DNA of 64,000 nucleotides, from assembly GCA_049644865.1 (NCBI GenBank), contig JBARSV010000018.1, forward strand, positions 13,305 through 77,304, given 5' to 3'. Of the stretch, positions 59,263 through 64,000 are shown piece by piece. The notes beneath the pieces were generated by a model. That model was not told where the DNA came from. It did no database searches and saw only the letters and a list, made by a program, of their open reading frames with translations. The DNA comes from JAPUDQ01 sp049644865 (GTDB lineage: Bacteria; Patescibacteriota; Saccharimonadia; Saccharimonadales; Saccharimonadaceae). Position 1 is the first letter of the stretch. Every line of letters starts with the position of its first letter. A program made the translations under genes and the position numbers.

Positions 59263-60781
59263 TAATGCCCTGTTTCAAAAGCTAGTCGAGGCTGGCAATC
59301 TCACCGGTGAAGTTGTCGCTATCAACCGTTTTATCGTCGAGGTCAAAGGGCTCGAAGGCGTCACAATCGGCGCTCAAGTACTGTTCGAGGACGGCCAGCG
59401 CGGTATGGTGCGAGAAGCCTATGGCGACCGTGTCGTGCTCTACAATATCGACTCCGAAAATCTGTCCTTAGGTAGCCTCGCCGTCCTCCAGTATGATCAA
59501 CTACAAGTTCCTGTTGGCCACGCTCTGGTTGGTCGTGTTGTTAATCCCATGGGAGAACCACTCGATGGTAAAGGCCCCGTCGCCGCCACTGAGACTTCAG
59601 GTATCTTTACCCCGGCGCCAGGCATCATGGACCGCAAAGTCCTCGATGAGCAGTTAGCCAGTGGTGTCACAGCCGTCGATAGTTTTTTCCCAATCGTTCT
59701 CGGTCAGCGTATTGCCATACTTGGCGATAGTAAATCAGGCAAAAGTACGTTTCTGTCTCAGCTCAGCGCCAACCAAGAAGGCACTGATAGGATCGTTGTC
59801 TACGTCTTGGTTGGTAAACGTAAAGTTGACATCGAAAAACTGTTGGCTGGTCTCAAATCGTCTGGTGCGATGGAGCATACCATCGTTGTACTAGCCAATA
59901 TTTTCGACTCACTAACACAAAGCTACATCGCACCCTACGCAGCTGCGGCTATGGCCGAGAGTTTGTGGTATGGCGATAACGGTCAAGATGTCATCATCAT
60001 CTATGATGATCTCAGTAGCCACGCTGAAGCCTACCGCCAATTGTCACTCCTCCAAGAAGTCGACCCAGGTCGCGACTCCTACCCTGGTGATATCTTTTAT
60101 ACTCACTCGAGCTTACTCGAACGTGCTGGTAAGCTGCTAACAAACGGCAAGACGCTCACCAGTCTGCCGGTCGTACTGACGCCTAACGATGACATCACCG
60201 CCTATCTGAGCACCAACATCATGTCTATCACCGACGGTCAGATCATTTTCGATCTCGGATATTTTCGTAAGGGTGTCCGCCCGGCCGTCAATGCCGGTCT
60301 GTCGGTCTCACGTGTCGGTGGCCAGGCCCAAACCAAACGACAAAAGCAATTATCGACTGCTCTCTTCAAAGCGTTGGCACACTATCACCAGGCTGAAGAA
60401 TTTTCTCACTTTTCGAGCCAGTTAAGTAAAGAGACTCGTCTCGACCTGATGCGTGGTAAACACCTCTACGCCGCGCTACAACAGCCACCCGAGCAATTAT
60501 ACTCACTGCCCGAACAACAGCTCATGCTCGAAACCATCATGAAAAGTGACGACGACCGAGCCATCGACGTTGCCAAACTTCGTGAGGCTGTTAAGACACG
60601 TGCAGCGGAAGCGAAAACCGATGAAGATTATGACCGGCTTGAGACAGAACTACTCGATACCTACCGCGCCGAGTTACTGCAGCCTGTCGCCGCGGCATCC
60701 GAGGAGAAACCGACAGATGAGAAACCGGTAGATGGGGCGAAATCTCACGACAAGAAAGACGAGAAGAAGGAGAAGAAATGA
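59255..60781 (+). CDS. atpA: ATP synthase subunit alpha
   Basis: A 508-aa non-catalytic nucleotide-binding subunit of F1. The Walker A is GDSKSGKST (157-165), where most alpha subunits have GDRQTGKT. DLSSHAEAYRQLSLLQEVDPGR is the conserved arginine-bearing region and VGRVVNPMGEPLDG the N-terminal signature. The last 30 residues are a charged Lys/Glu tail (KDEKKEKK) not seen in standard AtpA. A structured 180-base gap follows before atpG. Confidence 0.95.
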   Translation: MFDNALFQKLVEAGNLTGEVVAINRFIVEVKGLEGVTIGAQVLFEDGQRGMVREAYGDRVVLYNIDSENLSLGSLAVLQYDQLQVPVGHALVGRVVNPMGEPLDGKGPVAATETSGIFTPAPGIMDRKVLDEQLASGVTAVDSFFPIVLGQRIAILGDSKSGKSTFLSQLSANQEGTDRIVVYVLVGKRKVDIEKLLAGLKSSGAMEHTIVVLANIFDSLTQSYIAPYAAAAMAESLWYGDNGQDVIIIYDDLSSHAEAYRQLSLLQEVDPGRDSYPGDIFYTHSSLLERAGKLLTNGKTLTSLPVVLTPNDDITAYLSTNIMSITDGQIIFDLGYFRKGVRPAVNAGLSVSRVGGQAQTKRQKQLSTALFKALAHYHQAEEFSHFSSQLSKETRLDLMRGKHLYAALQQPPEQLYSLPEQQLMLETIMKSDDDRAIDVAKLREAVKTRAAEAKTDEDYDRLETELLDTYRAELLQPVAAASEEKPTDEKPVDGAKSHDKKDEKKEKK

Positions 60782-60804
60782 TGCCTACCACTCACCAAAT
60801 ACCA

Positions 60805-60918
60805 GTCGCCTGTCAGCCGAGCCCACTCCAAGCACCCGCTCGGCGCCAACGACGAGTGTGTCTTACCGAGCTTGGCCGGAAAGGCCAAGTGCTTGTCGGG
60901 GCACGGCCAACAGGCGAC
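60805..60918 (+). other. structured alpha-gamma intercistronic region
   Basis: The outer arms GTCGCCTGT (60805-60813) and ACAGGCGAC (60910-60918) enclose two hairpins, GCCGAGC/GCTCGGC (60816-60844) and CTTGGCC-GGAAA-GGCCAAG (60871-60889), a three-way-junction shape. All other atp junctions are overlaps or very short except beta-epsilon. It probably tunes mRNA processing or translation. Confidence 0.6.
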
Positions 60919-60961
60919 CGTCCTCCCATGCTACATACTACTTTCTATCAAGGAGCTACCA

Positions 60962-61834
60962 ATGCGACGCGCTAACATCATCGAAAAAGACATGGTCGGT
61001 ATCGGCACGCTCAAAGACCTGACGAACGTTTTTGAGTCGCTCGCGAGTACCCAGGTGGCAAAGGTTAAAACCAAAGCCCAACTCAGCCAAGAATTCTTTG
61101 AGTTACTATGGAGTCGTTATGTCGCAATACGCATCGATCCCAAAAAACGCATTACCAGCCGCGGTGATATCGGCGATAGTAATGGCCGCAATGTCCTCAT
61201 ACTTATCGCCGCCGAAGCCGGTCTATCGGGTGACCTTGACATGCGCATGATCGAAACGATGCAAAACAATTACAACCCGGCCGATACTGACATCATCGTG
61301 CTTGGTAGCCATGGTGCCAGCCAGCTCGCACAGCGTGGTATCCCCTATATACGTTTCTTCCAAGTGCCGGAGTCTGACGAGTATATCAATGTCACGCCCA
61401 TCATCGAGGCTATCAAACCATATGACAAAATCGTTGTCTACTACGAAGAATACCTCTCGCTCGGCCAGCAGGAAGTTCGATCAATCGACCTCGTAACCCG
61501 TATGCAAGACATGAGTAAAGACACAGCTGGCGATGCTACTGCTATCACCGATCTGGAGACTATCTTTGAACCGAGTCTCGATGAAATCGCCGATCAGATG
61601 GAAGAAACGATGATGAGCCTCGCCCTCAGCCAAACCATCTTGCAATCGGGTCTGGCTCAAGCTGCCAGCCGATTCAATGCTATGACCGTCGCCGAAGACC
61701 GCGCGACCGAACTACTCGGCGAATACAAACTCGAATACCACCGCAGCAAACGCTCCGAGTCTGACCGACGACTGCGCGAAGTCTTGGTTGGTATTAAGAA
61801 AAAGCGTCGCACAGCAGCGGCGGGGAATAAATAA
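60962..61834 (+). CDS. atpG: ATP synthase subunit gamma
   Basis: A 290-aa central stalk subunit. The start at 60962 (MRRANIIEKDMVGIGTLKD) has a ribosome site AAGGAG and gives the N-terminal helix; the C-terminal helix RFNAMTVAEDRATELLGEY (usually R-M-x-A-M-x-x-A-T-x-N-A) enters the alpha/beta ring. The N-terminal sequence departs from the usual RIKSVKNTQKIT, marking a divergent lineage. Its stop overlaps the atpD start by one base (TAATG). Confidence 0.85.
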   Translation: MRRANIIEKDMVGIGTLKDLTNVFESLASTQVAKVKTKAQLSQEFFELLWSRYVAIRIDPKKRITSRGDIGDSNGRNVLILIAAEAGLSGDLDMRMIETMQNNYNPADTDIIVLGSHGASQLAQRGIPYIRFFQVPESDEYINVTPIIEAIKPYDKIVVYYEEYLSLGQQEVRSIDLVTRMQDMSKDTAGDATAITDLETIFEPSLDEIADQMEETMMSLALSQTILQSGLAQAASRFNAMTVAEDRATELLGEYKLEYHRSKRSESDRRLREVLVGIKKKRRTAAAGNK

Positions 61835-63351
61835 TGGATAACACTGTCGCGGTACCAACACCTGATCATGGCGTAGCCGCCCAATCCTCAGCAGCAACGA
61901 GCACCGTGCCTGGTGTTACTGATGAATTTGTCGGTATCATCAGTACATTGCGCGGCCTGACGGTCGAGGTACAGATATTGGGTGCTCGCCCCGACGCCAA
62001 AGAACTACTTGCAGTCGAGGACCACCCCGAGGTCTTTATCGAAGTCAATTTCTTTCGTGGCGACCGTGCCATCTGCCTCAACCTCAACAACGACCACGTC
62101 GTGCGCTGCGGCCAAAAGATGTTTCGCACTCATACGAAAGTAACCGTCCCCGTCGGCCCCGCCACCATGGGTCGCGTCTTCAACGCACTGGGTGAACCAC
62201 TTGATAAAGCCGAGGGCATCAGCGACAATCGACGACCTATCACCGTCCCGAGCAATACCACCAGCTACCGCGATTCAACCAAGCTTGAGCTACTAGAAAC
62301 CGGGCTCAAAGTCATCGACTTTTTGACGCCATTTGTGAAGGGCCGCAAGATCGGTGTCATCGGCGGTGCTGGTGTCGGTAAGACAGTGCTTACTATGGAG
62401 ATGATTCACAATGTCACCCAAAGTAAGAAAGACACTCCTGCTGATGGCGCCGAACCGATTGCGAGCAAATCCCTCTCCATCTACTGCGGAGTTGGTGAAC
62501 GTATCCGTGAGGGTAACGAACTCTATGAGACGCTCAAAGACACTGATGTGCTTAAAAACACCGTTATGTTCTTTGGCCAGATGGATGCGACGCCGGCGAT
62601 TCGTAGTATGGTTGGGCCAGCCGCAGCTACCGCCGCCGAATATTTCCGCGATGAAGAAGGCAAGGACATCTTGTTCTTTGTCGACAACATCTATCGTCAC
62701 GTTCAGGCGATGACCGAGCTCAGTACCAACCTCGGACTCATCCCGAGCGAGGGTGGTTATAGCCCAATGGTCTTTTCCGACCTGCGCCGATTGCAAGACC
62801 GCCTGGCTAGTACCGAACATGGTACTATCACGAGTGTGCAGGCTATCTATGTGCCGGCAGACGACCTCTCCGACCCAGCCGTGCAGGCGATTAGCCAGCA
62901 GCTTGACTCGGTGCTCGTACTTGACCGGTCTATCGCCGAGCAGGGTATTCGCCCAGCGGTGAATCTGCTCAAAACGACCAGCTCGCTGCTGACGCCCGAC
63001 ATCGTCGGTGAGCGGCATTATCGCCTCGCCGAGCGGGTACAGGCCATCATGCAAAAATACGACAGCCTCAAAAACATCATCGCCATCGTCGGCGAAAACG
63101 AACTGAGCCCAGCCGACCGTGCCGATTACCAAAACGCTAAAAAACTCATCACCTTTTTCAGTCAGGATTTCGCTGTCGCTGAAAAATTTTCTGGTAAACC
63201 TGGCGAATACTATACCCTCGAACAGACCCTCGACGGTATCGAAGAAATCATCAGTCCGAAAGAAGAGCCGAAAGCCGATGAGGCGAAATCGACAGAGGAT
63301 AAACCGGCAGATGAGGCGGAGAAGACTGTCGAGAGCAGCGAGAAAAAATGA
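61834..63351 (+). CDS. atpD: ATP synthase subunit beta
   Basis: A 505-aa catalytic subunit. Walker A GGAGVGKT (177-184), the catalytic glutamate in GVGERIREGNELYETL, Walker B DILFFVDNIYRH, and YVPADDLSDPA are intact. A 25-residue N-terminal extension and a 35-residue acidic C-terminal tail (Lys/Glu/Asp-rich, ESSEKK) are additional to standard AtpD. The tail recalls that of the alpha subunit. Confidence 0.97.
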   Translation: MDNTVAVPTPDHGVAAQSSAATSTVPGVTDEFVGIISTLRGLTVEVQILGARPDAKELLAVEDHPEVFIEVNFFRGDRAICLNLNNDHVVRCGQKMFRTHTKVTVPVGPATMGRVFNALGEPLDKAEGISDNRRPITVPSNTTSYRDSTKLELLETGLKVIDFLTPFVKGRKIGVIGGAGVGKTVLTMEMIHNVTQSKKDTPADGAEPIASKSLSIYCGVGERIREGNELYETLKDTDVLKNTVMFFGQMDATPAIRSMVGPAAATAAEYFRDEEGKDILFFVDNIYRHVQAMTELSTNLGLIPSEGGYSPMVFSDLRRLQDRLASTEHGTITSVQAIYVPADDLSDPAVQAISQQLDSVLVLDRSIAEQGIRPAVNLLKTTSSLLTPDIVGERHYRLAERVQAIMQKYDSLKNIIAIVGENELSPADRADYQNAKKLITFFSQDFAVAEKFSGKPGEYYTLEQTLDGIEEIISPKEEPKADEAKSTEDKPADEAEKTVESSEKK

Positions 63352-63362
63352 GTTCAGGAAAT

Positions 63363-63449
63363 GACAAACGACAAACGACAAACGACAAACGGATTGCTAC
63401 CGACTTGTTGCAATTTTACCCATTCGTCTTATGTCGTTTGTCGTTTGTC
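63363..63449 (+). repeat. heptamer array and its inverted partner between beta and epsilon
   Basis: Four GACAAAC units (63363-63390) face two full complementary GTTTGTC units (63436-63449) plus part of a third. The two can pair over at least 17-18 bp, making a large hairpin with a loop of about 45 bases between the atpD stop and the atpC start. Confidence 0.8.
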
Positions 63450-63504
63450 GATATACACCGCACAGCCTTGCAAGCATGGCAACCAATTGAAAGATTATAC
63501 GATC

Positions 63505-63762
63505 ATGCCTAATCCCACTAGCTCCCTCACCGTCATCGCCCGCGCACCATTCACCGTCTACTATGAAGGCCCGGCACATGCCGTCAGCGCCCGCAACCGT
63601 GTCGGACCGTTTGATGTACTACCTGGGCACGCTGACTTCTTTTCCATGCTCATCCCCTGCGACGTTATCATCGATACCGACAAAGACCCCGTCACGTTCC
63701 CGATCCAAAACGGCATCATCACCGTCCGTGACAATATGGTGATGTTGTTTGTTGATATTTAG
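63505..63762 (+). CDS. atpC: ATP synthase subunit epsilon, N-terminal domain only
   Basis: An 85-aa beta-sandwich domain: LTVIARAPFTVYYEGPAHAVSA, GPFDVLPGHADFFSML and IQNGIITVRDNMVMLFVDI follow the epsilon N-domain. The C-terminal two-helix inhibitory domain is lacking, so ATP-driven inhibition by epsilon should be absent. The ATG at 63505 is preferred; the ORF upstream is made of the repeat hairpin. Confidence 0.82.
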   Translation: MPNPTSSLTVIARAPFTVYYEGPAHAVSARNRVGPFDVLPGHADFFSMLIPCDVIIDTDKDPVTFPIQNGIITVRDNMVMLFVDI

Positions 63763-63883
63763 TCGCTCGCGTTGCTCGCTCTTAAGAGGAGTTCGCGCCC
63801 ATCCGATTCGCCGTTTGGCGGATGATTACTCCCTTGGATAAACTATTTATTTTCCAGAAGTAAATCTGAAGAAAAATAAACTT

Positions 63884-63904
63884 CCCACGACCTTACGGTC
63901 GGGG
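63884..63904. repeat. subterminal hairpin of an IS200/IS605-type element
   Basis: CGACC-TTAC-GGTCG (63888-63901), extendable to CCC/GGG with a bulge, lies 12 bases downstream of the transposase stop, where such elements carry their end hairpin. Confidence 0.5.
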
Positions 63905-63915
63905 TATTAGCTGTT

Positions 63916-64000
63916 TCAAATCAGCCAGCTGATTTGCCCTGAATCAGCTTGCCCTTGATTCTCGATGTATTTACGGATGACGGACTCATTGATGCCAACT
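63916..64000 (-). CDS. IS200/IS605-type TnpA transposase, C-terminal fragment
   Basis: The last 27 codons of a gene that continues past the right edge. VGINESVIRKYIENQG matches the end of Y1 TnpA transposases (typically YFVSTVG...IKRYIENQ). The fragment contains no catalytic residues, so the call rests on this motif and the adjoining hairpin. Single-stranded DNA transposition is the family mechanism. Confidence 0.6.
   Translation of the reverse strand, partial: VGINESVIRKYIENQGQADSGQISWLI

Noticed and set aside
60778..60975. 65-aa ORF coupled by ATGA to atpA
   Set aside because: It runs through inverted repeats, overlaps the atpG start and has no protein-like pattern; structured RNA explains the region better.
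62293..63381. Long minus-strand ORF opposite atpD
   Set aside because: Shadow of the beta subunit gene; its 362 residues show no family pattern.

Overview
The window reads as chromosome of a Candidatus Saccharibacteria (TM7, Patescibacteria/CPR) organism. Base composition is close to even by eye, genes are small and tightly packed, and there are many unrecognised membrane and surface proteins. The archaeal-type non-discriminating AspS, the truncated oxidative pentose phosphate operon (zwf-gnd-pgl) and the divergent ATP synthase operon fit that group. TGA is used freely as a stop, including in about a dozen ATGA start/stop overlaps, so the standard bacterial code applies and not the UGA-Gly code of Gracilibacteria or SR1.

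Layout. 0-7.2 kb: ftsH (partial), tilS, a PAP2 phosphatase, a two-component system with a secreted charged protein upstream, YihY, an HD hydrolase and an MFS pump. 7.5-12.4 kb: a tRNA(CAT) gene followed by a probable integrated element bounded by a 43-bp direct repeat and carrying a 1277-aa YobI-like P-loop NTPase. 12.4-18.3 kb: zwf-gnd-pgl, a structured element, and a membrane/ATP-cone/flavoprotein operon. 18.4-21.5 kb: NUDIX-like gene, initiator tRNA with several tRNA-derived scars, FtsB-like gene, a third CAT tRNA, YggT and small proteins. 21.6-31 kb: MFS, MurC-like ligase, a GC-rich orphan gene with a consensus promoter, trmB, MutY-like glycosylase, a MacB/LolCD-type ABC transporter. 31-39.5 kb: MBL hydrolase, aspS, CBS protein, DsbA-like protein, CorA, VIT-like and CPA2 transporters, then a cobalamin riboswitch controlling a DUF4430/DUF6580 pair. 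39.6-47.3 kb: DHA2 exporter with an AbrB regulator, methyltransferase, PBP1 with calcium-binding type repeats, Crp-like regulator and a CHASE two-component system. 47.4-50.9 kb: small membrane proteins and a compact nucleotide-related operon. 50.9-56.9 kb: an operon combining a ferric-reductase-like transmembrane flavocytochrome with two surface proteins that end in a cytochrome b5-like domain, beside a 34-residue pilin-like peptide. 57-63.8 kb: the F1 part of an ATP synthase operon (b, delta, alpha, gamma, beta, epsilon). The right edge cuts an IS200/IS605-type transposase.

System-level reading. The strongest candidate for an undescribed system is the 51.5-56.7 kb operon, which looks like a trans-membrane electron conduit from cytosolic NAD(P)H through FAD and two b-type hemes to b5-like domains carried on an immunoglobulin-repeat stalk outside the cell. 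Second is the riboswitch-controlled transcobalamin-like/DUF6580 pair, a probable B12 uptake module. Genome-wide in style, most operon-leading genes start 6-7 bases after a TATACT/TANNNT box, implying leaderless transcripts. Internal genes rely on ATGA coupling or a Shine-Dalgarno sequence. All assignments were made by reading the sequence; no database search was run.
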